Source of the DNA: Marinomonas posidonica IVIA-Po-181
Lineage (GTDB): Bacteria > Pseudomonadota > Gammaproteobacteria > Pseudomonadales > Marinomonadaceae
Assembly: GCF_000214215.1 (NCBI RefSeq)
Contig: NC_015559.1
Location: 558,001-622,000 of the forward strand
Direction of reading: 5' to 3'
DNA: 64,000 bases
Positions 46,151-54,638 of this stretch are shown one piece after another (position 1 is the stretch's first letter; the number at the start of each line of letters is the position of its first letter). Below the pieces are notes generated by a model. That model searched no databases. It saw nothing but the letters and a program-made list of their open reading frames with translations, and was not told the DNA's origin. The translations under genes were made by a program, and so were the position numbers.

Positions 46151-46913
46151 AGAACTTACCTCGAAGTAACTTAGGTAAGCGTCTTAGCATTCCGAAGAAG
46201 AGGCGTGTATGCATGGTGGAGATCAGTATATTGTCTTTTAGTTTGTTAAAGTGAGACACTCCATCAATTGGGTAATGTACCTTTGTCGCTTGATTGACCA
46301 CGGCATTACCTTCCCATACCCATCGAACTAAGATTTCGGTATCAAAATCCATACGATTGCCGCAACTATAGCGAGAAGTTAGTTCCCGGCAGGTTTCGGT
46401 AGGGTAAACACGAAAACCACACATTGAGTCTTTGATATTTAGAGATAAAGTGTTAATCCAAACCCAAGTATGGGTTAAGTAGCGAGCATAGAAACGATAT
46501 TTAGGAACGCTCTCATCGTAAATCGGATAACCAGCAATTATCGCATGAGGGTGCTTTTCCGATTTAGCGATCATGCCTGGAATATCTGATAAATTATGTT
46601 GTCCATCGGCATCTATTTGCAATGCATGACTAAAGCCCTGATTAGATAATTCTGTGATGCCTGCTTTGACCGCACCACCTTTGCCTAAGTTAACCGGCAA
46701 TTGAAGCAAACTAACATTTTGTGGGGCATGTTCTTGTGCTAGTTGTTTCAGAACTTGATTGCAAGTGGGTGAGCTACCATCGTCTACGAGTAGAACAGGG
46801 TAACCATAAAGCAGTACTTCTTTTAAAGTGATGCCAATGGCATGCTCATGATTATAAACCGGAATCAAGATGGCCGGTTTAAACTCAACGCTATGCGAAA
46901 CAGATTCGGCCAC
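46143..46913 (-). CDS. Family 2 glycosyltransferase (ApeJ glycosyltransferase half)
   Basis: A 256-residue GT2 enzyme with AILIPVYNHEHAIG, VLLVDDGSSPTCNQVL, NLGKGGAVKAGI, and LQIDADGQHNLSDIPGM carrying the metal-binding DxD. It resembles dolichyl-phosphate-glucose/mannose synthase-type GT-A proteins and probably adds the sugar of the lipid anchor. It overlaps the ligase gene by 23 bases and the acyltransferase gene by eight. Confidence 0.87.
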   Translation of the reverse strand: MAESVSHSVEFKPAILIPVYNHEHAIGITLKEVLLYGYPVLLVDDGSSPTCNQVLKQLAQEHAPQNVSLLQLPVNLGKGGAVKAGITELSNQGFSHALQIDADGQHNLSDIPGMIAKSEKHPHAIIAGYPIYDESVPKYRFYARYLTHTWVWINTLSLNIKDSMCGFRVYPTETCRELTSRYSCGNRMDFDTEILVRWVWEGNAVVNQATKVHYPIDGVSHFNKLKDNILISTMHTRLFFGMLRRLPKLLRGKFCG

Positions 46914-48576
46914 TTGAATAAACTCCTTTGTCTGAAAAGTATCGGAAGGTTAGTTTTTGTGAGCTACTGTCGTAGCTTAGAGATAACGTTACTTCACTAT
47001 CTGGTAATATTACTTGCTGAAACTTTACTACTTCTAAGCGGGTGAAACGTCCATTGATTGCAAAGTATTCATGAGCATAATGCTGTGCCCAATGGGTTTG
47101 GGTGATGCCGGGCAAAATCGGGTGTTGGTTGAAATGGCCTTCGAAATAAATCAGCTCTTTAGGGATGTAAAAAGTCAGCTGTACTTGATTCTCATGATTG
47201 GTTTGAAAAAGTTTAATCGGCCATTTGATATCTTGATTGTCAAATAGAGAAGTGAGACGGTCTATAGACAATTTTCCTTGTGCGTTATAAGGGAGCGATG
47301 ACAAGAAACGCCAACGTCGGGGTAATAAAACGGTTTCAAAAGAAGAGCTTAATGCTTGCTTTAAACGTTTTGTCAGTTCTTTTTGTGATTCTTTGTTTTT
47401 TAACTGATAGCCTGCTTGTGTCAGTGTGGCGACAACGATAACTTCATCACGTAAACGATTTAATACTTGTACCTTAGCGGTTTGTACCCACGGCGTCTTC
47501 TCTATTTCGTTTTCCATTTTTGTCAGTGAAAGACGCTTACCCTCGACCTTTATAATTCTGTCTTTTCGCCCAAGTAAGTGAAAAACATTTTTGGAAGAAG
47601 TTTCGATATGGTCACTGAGAAGTTGGTATTGTGGCGCAATATGGGGACCTATAATGCGGGTCTGATCCTGATTTTGTTGCAATGAAAGTAAAGGTAATAA
47701 TGTCCACAAGCCATTGTTATTGGCTTGTGTGCGCCATGCTATGGCACCGGTTTCAGAGCTGCCGTAGATTTCGTGAATAGGAGAACCAAAAAGCTTTGCA
47801 GCGAAATGGCTATCTTTGCGAGTTAGAGGTGCGGCAGATGATATGACTTGATGGCAGCGATCTGATACTTTTGACCACTCCAACTGATTGTTTAAACGCT
47901 TCAAGTGTGAAGGTGTCGTTATTAGGGTGTAGTTTTCGAGTTGCTGAGCTTGATGGAAAATGTCTTCAGTAAAAGTGCATGCCTTGGTTTGGAAGACGCG
48001 CTCTGTCAGTAAGGGCCAAAATAAACGAAAGGTTGAGCCAAAAAGGTGTTGGTGAGGTACTGTGGAAATTACTGTGGCATTCTCAGGTATTGACCATAAT
48101 TGATCAATGGACACAATTTCATCCTCGATCATAGCAATGGTTTTTAGGATAGGTTTAGGAGTACCTGTTGAGCCAGAGGTATAGACTTGAATCGCTGCTT
48201 GCTCGCGTGTTAATGGTTGTAATGGTTGGTACGAGTTTGAATTGGTTGGAGGCGCGTTCCTAAAAGCCTTTACTGTTTCTGGAAATTCGCCAATAAATCC
48301 TGCTGTATCAGGAACCAATCTAGCGATGGTATTCATGCAGATATCACTCGGTAAGCAAGCTAAACAGTTGGATTGCCAGAGAGCAAAAAGAATGGAAAGA
48401 AACTCAAATGTATCTGGGTGGTAGACGACCCAGCGCTGACCAGATTCAAGTGGCAAATAGGTTTGCCAAGAATGAATTCGTGAAATTAAATCTGATTTTT
48501 TATAAGACTTGTTAGTTGAGCAAGCGACTATTTGATCTGGTTCAGAGGTTAGCCAGTCCGATAACGATAACACCAA
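46891..48576 (-). CDS. AMP-dependent ligase fused to ApeI-type dehydratase (ApeH-ApeI)
   Basis: A 561-residue two-domain protein. Residues 1-440 form an adenylation enzyme with VYTSGSTGTPKPILKT, EIYGSSETGAIAWR and LGRKDRIIKVEGKRLSL, expected to activate the aromatic starter acid and load it on an ACP. Residues 450-561 form a FabA/FabZ-like hot-dog domain with YFEGHFNQHPILPGITQTHWA, the catalytic His pattern of ApeI, the partner of ApeP. In characterised systems these are ApeH and ApeI. The fusion keeps the two activities at a 1:1 ratio. It follows the membrane-protein gene by three bases. Confidence 0.88.
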   Translation of the reverse strand: MVLSLSDWLTSEPDQIVACSTNKSYKKSDLISRIHSWQTYLPLESGQRWVVYHPDTFEFLSILFALWQSNCLACLPSDICMNTIARLVPDTAGFIGEFPETVKAFRNAPPTNSNSYQPLQPLTREQAAIQVYTSGSTGTPKPILKTIAMIEDEIVSIDQLWSIPENATVISTVPHQHLFGSTFRLFWPLLTERVFQTKACTFTEDIFHQAQQLENYTLITTPSHLKRLNNQLEWSKVSDRCHQVISSAAPLTRKDSHFAAKLFGSPIHEIYGSSETGAIAWRTQANNNGLWTLLPLLSLQQNQDQTRIIGPHIAPQYQLLSDHIETSSKNVFHLLGRKDRIIKVEGKRLSLTKMENEIEKTPWVQTAKVQVLNRLRDEVIVVATLTQAGYQLKNKESQKELTKRLKQALSSSFETVLLPRRWRFLSSLPYNAQGKLSIDRLTSLFDNQDIKWPIKLFQTNHENQVQLTFYIPKELIYFEGHFNQHPILPGITQTHWAQHYAHEYFAINGRFTRLEVVKFQQVILPDSEVTLSLSYDSSSQKLTFRYFSDKGVYSSGRICFA

Positions 48577-48579
48577 AAT

Positions 48580-49119
48580 TTATACCTTTGCCTTAACTTT
48601 CTTTCTAGTGAACCACTCTATGCCTGCAATTGCAGCGATCAGAATATAGGCTAGAAAACCATTATAAAATGTCCATATCTCTGTGCTGGCCCACTGAACT
48701 GTGCCTAATGAGATACTTCCGTTTAGCATAAAAAATGCGGCCCAAACTTTGGTTACATTTCGTGTATAACGAATGGCACTCGACGGTAAGCTTGGTTCTT
48801 GTATACGGGCCATGCGTTCGACGATAGATTGTTTAGTAAACAAACTGCCTGTAAATATGCAGAATAAGCTGATGTTGACAAGTACAGGGTACAGCTTGAC
48901 ACTTAATTCTGGCCCAAAGTAAATCAAGCTGAGTAGCATTGTAATTGTGATCAATAATATACCACTGCGTGTGCCTAAGCTTGAGGTCTGAACAAACCGC
49001 AATAATAAAACAACAGCTAAAATAGGAAGGATGAAAGCACTACCAATCGTTATATCAGCCCAATATACAAAAAAAGGGTAGGTGATGATCAATAGTAGCA
49101 ATACAACCTTTAGTACCAT
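48580..49119 (-). CDS. apeG: COG4648 family membrane protein (ApeG-like)
   Basis: A 179-residue protein with about five hydrophobic helices (LLLLIITYPFFVYW, ILPILAVVLLLRF, ILLITITMLLSLIYF, LVNISLFCIFTGSLF, and a C-terminal FLAYILIAAIAGIEWF), matching the small membrane protein regularly found in APE operons. The role is unknown. It overlaps the preceding ACP gene by one base. Confidence 0.83.
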   Translation of the reverse strand: MVLKVVLLLLIITYPFFVYWADITIGSAFILPILAVVLLLRFVQTSSLGTRSGILLITITMLLSLIYFGPELSVKLYPVLVNISLFCIFTGSLFTKQSIVERMARIQEPSLPSSAIRYTRNVTKVWAAFFMLNGSISLGTVQWASTEIWTFYNGFLAYILIAAIAGIEWFTRKKVKAKV

Positions 49120-49364
49120 TATTCTGCCATCAATTTTTCAACTTGAACGACAACATCTTGTACTGTTCTAACAGCCTTGAAGTCTTCTGGTTGAAGTTTT
49201 TTGCCAGTCATTTTTTTTAGCTCTACGATCAAATCAACGGCATCGATGCTATCGATGTCTAAGTCTTGGTAAAGGTTTGCTTCTGGCGTAATGTCATCCG
49301 CTAATAGTTCAAATAATTCTTGTAGAACTTCGGAAACGCGTTGATAAATTGCTTGTTGGTTCAT
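49119..49364 (-). CDS. apeF: Acyl carrier protein (ApeF-like)
   Basis: An 81-residue ACP; the phosphopantetheine serine is in DLDIDSIDAVDLIVELKK. One of two ACPs of the cluster, five bases after the other. The two differ in sequence, so they may carry different intermediates such as starter and growing chain. Confidence 0.92.
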   Translation of the reverse strand: MNQQAIYQRVSEVLQELFELLADDITPEANLYQDLDIDSIDAVDLIVELKKMTGKKLQPEDFKAVRTVQDVVVQVEKLMAE

Positions 49365-49369
49365 GGTAT

Positions 49370-49636
49370 TTACACGTTGTTTGTTTGGTGTGGTTGAACA
49401 AGTTTTACCAGGGCATTAATGCTGGCAAAGTGTGCTTTGGTTTCCTCTGAATCAGCTTTTAGCTTTATGCTGTAGCGTTGCTGCAATGCTAAGCCAATCT
49501 CAAGGGCGTCGATGGAGTCTAACCCCAGTCCTTCAATGAAAAGAGGCGCATCGTCTTCAATGTCATCTGTATCAATATCTTCCAGATCAAGTGCATCAAT
49601 GATCATTTGTTTAAGTTCGGTATTAAGGTCAGACAT
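49370..49636 (-). CDS. apeE: Acyl carrier protein (ApeE-like)
   Basis: An 88-residue ACP with the attachment serine in GLGLDSIDALEIGLALQQ and a strongly acidic second helix. Its start overlaps the acyltransferase gene by eight bases. It is a substrate for the transferase encoded at 35834-36493. Confidence 0.92.
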   Translation of the reverse strand: MSDLNTELKQMIIDALDLEDIDTDDIEDDAPLFIEGLGLDSIDALEIGLALQQRYSIKLKADSEETKAHFASINALVKLVQPHQTNNV

Positions 49637-50396
49637 TCGGTTTAAGTTCCTCGTTGAAAAATGTTGCTAAGTCCGATGACAGGCGGCGTGCAGCTATTGG
49701 TAAGCGTGTATTAGACAGATAAGGTTGAATAGAAATAACGGGTTTTACTTCCAAAGTGAAATGTACTCTGGTACTAGGAATTTGATACCAGCGGTCCTGT
49801 TTGGTAAGTGTTGATGGAATAGATTGAATGACAACAGGGGTAATGTCTGCAGGCACACGTAAGGCGATTTGAGATGCGCCACGTTTTAGCTCTACAGGTT
49901 GGTTAGGAATAGAACGGGTACCCTCTGGGAAAACAATCAAAGCGTCTTGTTGAGTGATGGCATTTCGCGCATTATTAATGACATGTTCATTTTCGTCATT
50001 AATAATGTAACCAGCCATTTTTATTGGCCCACGAGTAAAAATATTGCGAGTCAGCTTACCTTTCACAACACAGTTAGCATTTGGAATCAAGGCAATAAGA
50101 AATATTACATCGATTAAAGACGGGTGATTGGCAAGTACTAATGGCGCATTTTTTAGACGCTCTATATGTTTCACTTCATAGGTCAACACGCCGAGATAGC
50201 GCATCATTTTAATATAGAAGTTGAAGATGCTATGAATTATTCTTTTAGCATAGCTAGTTCGGCGAACTGTGGAAATCGGTAGGCAACGTAAAATTGGAAA
50301 GGCGACAATACCGAGAGCAATTCCTCCGATACCAAAAGCAAAAAAACTAAATGCTGTGGCAAACCAACGCCAACCAAATTCTAATTTTTTGAACAT
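49629..50396 (-). CDS. apeD: 1-Acyl-glycerol-3-phosphate acyltransferase-like protein (ApeD-like)
   Basis: A 255-residue PlsC-family acyltransferase with an N-terminal hydrophobic segment, catalytic HxxxxD in VLANHPSLIDVIFLI, and FPEGTRSIPNQP. It probably acylates a lipid-type acceptor in anchoring the polyene. It is 12 bases downstream of the chain-length-factor gene. Confidence 0.87.
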   Translation of the reverse strand: MFKKLEFGWRWFATAFSFFAFGIGGIALGIVAFPILRCLPISTVRRTSYAKRIIHSIFNFYIKMMRYLGVLTYEVKHIERLKNAPLVLANHPSLIDVIFLIALIPNANCVVKGKLTRNIFTRGPIKMAGYIINDENEHVINNARNAITQQDALIVFPEGTRSIPNQPVELKRGASQIALRVPADITPVVIQSIPSTLTKQDRWYQIPSTRVHFTLEVKPVISIQPYLSNTRLPIAARRLSSDLATFFNEELKPNV

Positions 50397-50408
50397 AAAC
50401 TGATATGC

Positions 50409-51134
50409 CTATATACGTTGTATAGCCCAATGTGTAGAAGCTGAATGAGTCGGGAAAGTAGCATGCTGTTGTTTATCGAGCAACAGGGCTAAAAGTTGAT
50501 AATAATCCAAAATTTCTTTGCTTTTTTCTATGCTTACATCTTTGGGTTGAGCTAAGCGCATAGGTGTACCATCGCTGCGTTTTAACAACATCGCAATAGC
50601 ATAAGGTATTTCGCAGGATTCAGTGTAAGGCTTGTAGATATCAGGAATTGGTGTATCGCATATGAGGCATACGACTTGTTCGAAGTCCTGCAATTGTGTG
50701 ATTGCCTCAAGAATAGCCAGAGGAATAATGTCACGACAGGCGGTAATTGAAGTTATTGTTGAGGTGTCTTTACGTGCAATTGACAATAAACCCGCAATGG
50801 CATTATGAACTGCTAGACTGAAGTTTGTAGGGGACAGATCTTGATCTTGCGCGATGTTTTGCAATAACGATAGGGTTAATTCTATGTCGCCATGTCGTGA
50901 AGCAAATACTAAAGGGGTATTCTCTGAGAGGTCAAGTTCATATAATGACGCTGCGGCTACTTTTCCCATTGGAGTAAAGCGTCTACGCAACATAGGGGAG
51001 ATTTTTTTCACACTGAGTTTAATGTTCTCCTCAGTTGCTTGAATAAAGCCGCTTTCAAGCCATGTAATCCAATCCATTTCTGAGGTCAAACCAGGGGCCG
51101 TTGCATTCCATTTTGCCAACCTAAAATCCAACAT
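50409..51134 (-). CDS. apeC: Beta-ketoacyl synthase chain length factor (ApeC-like)
   Basis: A 241-residue protein homologous only to the N-terminal half of ketosynthases, without a Cys-His-His triad: RRRFTPMGKVAAASLYEL, PLVFASRHGDIELTLSLLQNIAQDQDLSPTNFSLAVHNAIAGLLSIARKD. In APE systems ApeC pairs with ApeO to set polyene length. It is the first gene of the 17-gene minus-strand operon. A 21-base tandem repeat lies 72-152 bases upstream of its start. Confidence 0.85.
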   Translation of the reverse strand: MLDFRLAKWNATAPGLTSEMDWITWLESGFIQATEENIKLSVKKISPMLRRRFTPMGKVAAASLYELDLSENTPLVFASRHGDIELTLSLLQNIAQDQDLSPTNFSLAVHNAIAGLLSIARKDTSTITSITACRDIIPLAILEAITQLQDFEQVVCLICDTPIPDIYKPYTESCEIPYAIAMLLKRSDGTPMRLAQPKDVSIEKSKEILDYYQLLALLLDKQQHATFPTHSASTHWAIQRI

Positions 51135-51205
51135 ATAACTTCGTTCCCTTAAATTCCCTGCTAAAGAATGTATGGATCATTCTTTCTTACTTCTTGCTAA
51201 AAATT

Positions 51206-51286
51206 TAATTTATTTTACATTGTATCTAATTTATTTTACATTGTATCTAATTTATTTTACATTGTATCTAATTTATTTTACATTGC
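51206..51286. repeat. 21-bp tandem repeat upstream of the aryl polyene operon
   Basis: Three complete 21-base copies (51206-51226, 51227-51247, 51248-51268) and one 18-base partial copy (51269-51286), each containing TTTATTTTACATTGTATC. On the operon's strand each copy reads GATACAATGTAAAATAAATT, with TACAAT like a -10 box. The period equals two helix turns, so copies face the same side. The rest of the 51135-51464 gap shows only AT-rich sequence with no gene. Confidence 0.9.
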
Positions 51287-51464
51287 ATTTTGATTTATGC
51301 AAGAGCTCGTTCAGTAATCCTCTTTTTTAGCTGGCTAGAAAATCATAGACAAGCGTTTCAAGCAATAGAAATGTTTTTAACGATTGAGTGCCAGCGAAGG
51401 GAAGTAAGTGTGTCGCAAATATTCCTCTAATTCCTTTTCGGGTTTATCTAAAAATAGTTATTTG

Positions 51465-52145
51465 TCAGTCCTCTCCATGCAAGACTGCCTGTTGATTGGC
51501 CAGTCGGCGCTTAATCATAAAACCAAGTCTCCATGTCCCGATCAACATCGGGAAACATCTCAAAATCATTTGCGATATCAGGTAGGGCTGTTTCGATTTT
51601 TTCACCCGAAGAGGGCCAATAACATTTTGTGGCATCAGCTCGACCATTTCAGCGTTGAGCATCTTGCCAAACTTACCTTGTCCTTTGTTTAGTATCATTT
51701 GAATGAGTCGTGAGAAATCGCAACATGTGGAATAAAGCCCACCGCCTGCTTCTTCTATTTCGCCATTTTGTTCAGCAACATGATTGGTTGCAGAGATTTT
51801 CCCTTGTTCATTTCTAACATGAATATTGTTAAACCGCTTAGCCGTGTCATCCGTGATTTTAAAATCAGCATTGTGCATTCCAATAGGAATAAAAATAGGT
51901 TTTTGCAGGTAGTAAGCAAGCGAAATGTTAGTGACCGTCTCAATGAGCCTTCCAACCCAATCCGTCGAAATACCGTCTTCCCACATCGTTCCGGAATCTG
52001 CCGCTAAAGGCGTAAAAAACGCCTCTTTCTTTAAGGACTTGATCGGCTGTATAATTTTGTATTCTTGATATTTAAGTGTGTTCTTATTCGAAAAATCATA
52101 GGATAGGTCTGATGCATGAGTTAAACGTTTAGAACTTAAGAGCAC
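51465..52145 (-). pseudogene. Serine hydrolase (beta-lactamase/EstB family), truncated remnant
   Basis: The 226-residue frame matches the middle and later part of class C beta-lactamase-like esterases: RLTHASDLSYDFSNKNTLKYQEY, GTMWEDGISTDWVGRLIETVTNISLAYYLQKPIFIPIGMHNADF, and GGGLYSTCCDFSRLIQMIL. The N-terminal hundred or so residues with the SxxK nucleophile are missing, and the end diverges after GTWRLGFMI. Upstream sequence is an AraC gene remnant on the other strand, so a deletion joined two gene fragments. It is not expected to be active. Confidence 0.75.
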
Positions 52146-52309
52146 TTGAACTATTAGTAAGCTCAGGCCTAACTATTACTGAAATTGCTTTCGCTTTGGG
52201 ATTTAGTGAGTCTAGTGCGTTAACTCGAACATTTAAATGGTGTTTTGGTCTGACGCCAAGCTAGTATAGGGCTAAAGAACATGTGAGAAAGTCTGTTTTG
52301 TTGAGATAA
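52133..52309 (+). pseudogene. AraC family regulator, C-terminal remnant with internal stop
   Basis: The plus strand encodes NLRALELLVSSGLTITEI then AFALGFSESSALTRTFKW and CFGLTPS, the second HTH of an AraC-family regulator, then a TAG at 52262-52264 where a glutamine codon (CAG) is expected, followed by YRAKEHVRKSVLLR and TAA. Everything before 52133 is lost. It overlaps the truncated hydrolase. Confidence 0.75.
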
Positions 52310-52311
52310 AA

Positions 52312-52338
52312 AAGCCAGAACAGGGCTTGTTCTGGCTT
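52312..52338 (-). terminator. Terminator of the TonB receptor gene
   Basis: AAGCCAGAAC (52312-52321) and GTTCTGGCTT (52329-52338) form a perfect 10-bp stem with a seven-base loop; on the minus strand it is followed by TTTTTT. It lies 33 bases after the receptor stop. Confidence 0.9.
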
Positions 52339-52370
52339 AAAGGGGATGTGTTTTCGATTAAGGCTTGTGT

Positions 52371-54437
52371 TTACCAGGCATGGTTTACAGTCATGGTGAT
52401 GTCACGACCTCGATTGTAAAAATCCGCGGTACCAGATCCAACGACGTGTTGCTCATCCAATAGGTTGCTGATGTTCATCGCAAGCTGCGTCGCTTGAGTA
52501 ATGTCGTAGCTAAACGAGGCATCAAGGGTCACCGCCGCCTCACTTTTTTTGCTATTAGCAGCGTCAAAGTAGTATGAGCCAACATAGCGTGCGCCCAATC
52601 CGATGGACATATCTTGACGTGGTAAGATGTAATGTCCCCACAGGGAAGCGGAATGCTGCGGTGTGGTTGCGAAATCTTTGCCTTCATACGTGTCGTCTTC
52701 GGTGACTTCAGAATCCATGTAAGAATAGCCTCCAGAAAGACTCACGCTTTCTGTTAGTTCTGCTCTCACTTCCAGGTCAACGCCTTTGACTCGATTTTTG
52801 CCGATCACTTCACGGTCAATTGAACCATCGTCTTGCGCAACCGCGATGTTGACATTGCTTTTTTCAAGGTCATAAATTGCCACAGAAAAAATGGCATTTA
52901 GATCGCTTGTCGAAAATTTTGCGCCAATTTCAGTTTGATCTCCACGCACAATTTCTGTGCCTACTGAAGGGGGAGAAACGGATTCCACTTGACTGATGTA
53001 GGCTGAAACTTGGTCGCTGAATTTGTAGGTCAAGGCCGAACGGAAGGTGTTTTCAGAAAAGTTACTCTTGGTTTCAGTATCATTCTGATAGTCGTCTTCG
53101 AACACATCAATGTCATCGTGTCGAGCACCGATGGAAAGAATGTATTTGTCATCCCATGCCAAATTTTGTTGAAGGAAAGCCGCTTGCGTTTGATAGTCGG
53201 TTTTTTTATCGGCGTAGGGGGTTAAAACGCTTGGCGCGCCAGAATAGACGATATTATTGACATCGATACTGGTCGCAGTTCCCCAAGCACTGTTCTCAGT
53301 CTTGCTAGAATCTTGGTATTCAATACCAAATACCGTGCTGCTGTCGAGACGATCAAAACGAATGTCGTATTGTCCTAGTAAGTTACCACTAAACTCTTGT
53401 ATTGCTGTGTCCGTTGCAATGAAACCACGACTTACTGTGTCGCCCACCCGACTGCTTGAGTCCGTGATATAAGTGTACCCATATCGGTTTGTCGAATCTG
53501 TGTATCTGAGGTTGGAAGACACTTTAAGGCCATTATCCAGGCTATGATTGATCTGTGCACTGATGTTGGTGCGTTCTACATCTTGATAATTAAAATCTGG
53601 TTCTCCAAAGAACGTGCTTCTGTCGTATTCTTTATCAAACGGTGCGCCGCTACTATTGGCACTGGCATCTGTATTTAAGTAATCAACAAGCAGTGTTGCA
53701 CTGGTTTTGTTGTTAGGTTGCCAAGTTAAACCGCTCATAACAAACTGTGAATCGTCCTTGGAGTAGTCGTACTCTCGATCACTGTCTTTCACTTTAGCCG
53801 TTAAACGATAAGCCAGGGTGTCATTCTCATCCAAAGTATCGTTCATATCGATGCCAATCTCTTTATGGTCATGAGAACCATAGGTTAGATAGGCGCTGGA
53901 AAATTCATCAAATTTTGGTGTCTTACTGACGAAGTTGATGGAGCCGCCAGGTTCTGCTGGACCGAATAAGGTCGAATTCGCACCGCGGATCACTTCAACC
54001 CGTTCGTAAGCAAAGGGGTCTTCACGGACATCGAACAGAGAGCCAAGATATAAACCGTCACGATAAGTGGAAGCGTTAAAACCTCGAATTTGATAGAAAT
54101 CGGTACGATCGTCTGCGCCATAGTAGCCTGTTACGGTTCCTGGCGTATATTGCAGAACTTCTTCTGTTGTTGAAGCTCCACGCTGCTGAATTTCTTTTTC
54201 TGTGATGACGGAGACCGACGCTGGAGTGTCTTGAATGCTGGTGGCGACTTTGCCACCGACCCAAAGCTCTGTCGCGACTACGGATTCGCTGTCGTCATCG
54301 GTTTCTTCGGCTTGGCCGTTGATGAGTATAGGCGAAAGACGAAAGACGTCTTCATTTGCTTCGGCTAAAGCGGCGCTGGGCAGTATGACTGAACAGCAGA
54401 ATAGGGAGGTTGTATATGGGGTTAATTTTATTCTCAT
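52371..54437 (-). CDS. TonB-dependent siderophore receptor
   Basis: A 688-residue outer-membrane receptor of the FhuA/FpvA type. It has a signal peptide (TTSLFCCSVILPSAALA), then a plug domain (TPASVSVITEKEIQQRGA, VEVIRGANSTLFGPAEPGGSINFVSKTPKF), and a 22-strand barrel ending YNRGRDITMTVNHAW with a C-terminal aromatic residue. It imports an unknown ferric siderophore. A Fur-like box lies 50-68 bases upstream of the start, and the AraC-type gene upstream is probably its regulator. Confidence 0.93.
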   Translation of the reverse strand: MRIKLTPYTTSLFCCSVILPSAALAEANEDVFRLSPILINGQAEETDDDSESVVATELWVGGKVATSIQDTPASVSVITEKEIQQRGASTTEEVLQYTPGTVTGYYGADDRTDFYQIRGFNASTYRDGLYLGSLFDVREDPFAYERVEVIRGANSTLFGPAEPGGSINFVSKTPKFDEFSSAYLTYGSHDHKEIGIDMNDTLDENDTLAYRLTAKVKDSDREYDYSKDDSQFVMSGLTWQPNNKTSATLLVDYLNTDASANSSGAPFDKEYDRSTFFGEPDFNYQDVERTNISAQINHSLDNGLKVSSNLRYTDSTNRYGYTYITDSSSRVGDTVSRGFIATDTAIQEFSGNLLGQYDIRFDRLDSSTVFGIEYQDSSKTENSAWGTATSIDVNNIVYSGAPSVLTPYADKKTDYQTQAAFLQQNLAWDDKYILSIGARHDDIDVFEDDYQNDTETKSNFSENTFRSALTYKFSDQVSAYISQVESVSPPSVGTEIVRGDQTEIGAKFSTSDLNAIFSVAIYDLEKSNVNIAVAQDDGSIDREVIGKNRVKGVDLEVRAELTESVSLSGGYSYMDSEVTEDDTYEGKDFATTPQHSASLWGHYILPRQDMSIGLGARYVGSYYFDAANSKKSEAAVTLDASFSYDITQATQLAMNISNLLDEQHVVGSGTADFYNRGRDITMTVNHAW

Positions 54438-54486
54438 CGTTTTCTCCAGTCACGTTTCTCCCTGATTAATAAATCACAATGCTAGT

Positions 54487-54505
54487 GTTAATGATTATTA
54501 ATAAA
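54487..54505. promoter_or_regulatory. Fur-like box upstream of the TonB receptor
   Basis: The 19 bases starting GTTAATGATTATTAAT match the Fur consensus GATAATGATAATCATTATC at 13 of 19 positions. They lie 50-68 bases upstream of the receptor start, next to the expected promoter. Confidence 0.6.
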
Positions 54506-54638
54506 TACAAGATCACTTCGTTACATCATAACACTTTAAAAAGGGAGGATGCGTACAGGGTAAAGGTGGTCGCTTTCATTCTTTATCTGAACGCATCTCG
54601 TTATATTTGATACAAGCAAAAAGATGATAGGGGGCTTC

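Noticed and set aside
51206..51286. CRISPR array
   Set aside because: The 21-base units are directly adjacent with no unique spacers and no cas genes nearby.
51300..52370. Second copy of the tRNA-Arg 3' end as an attachment site for the island
   Set aside because: Reading this stretch showed no match to the tRNA 3' end, and no integrase gene is present in the window.
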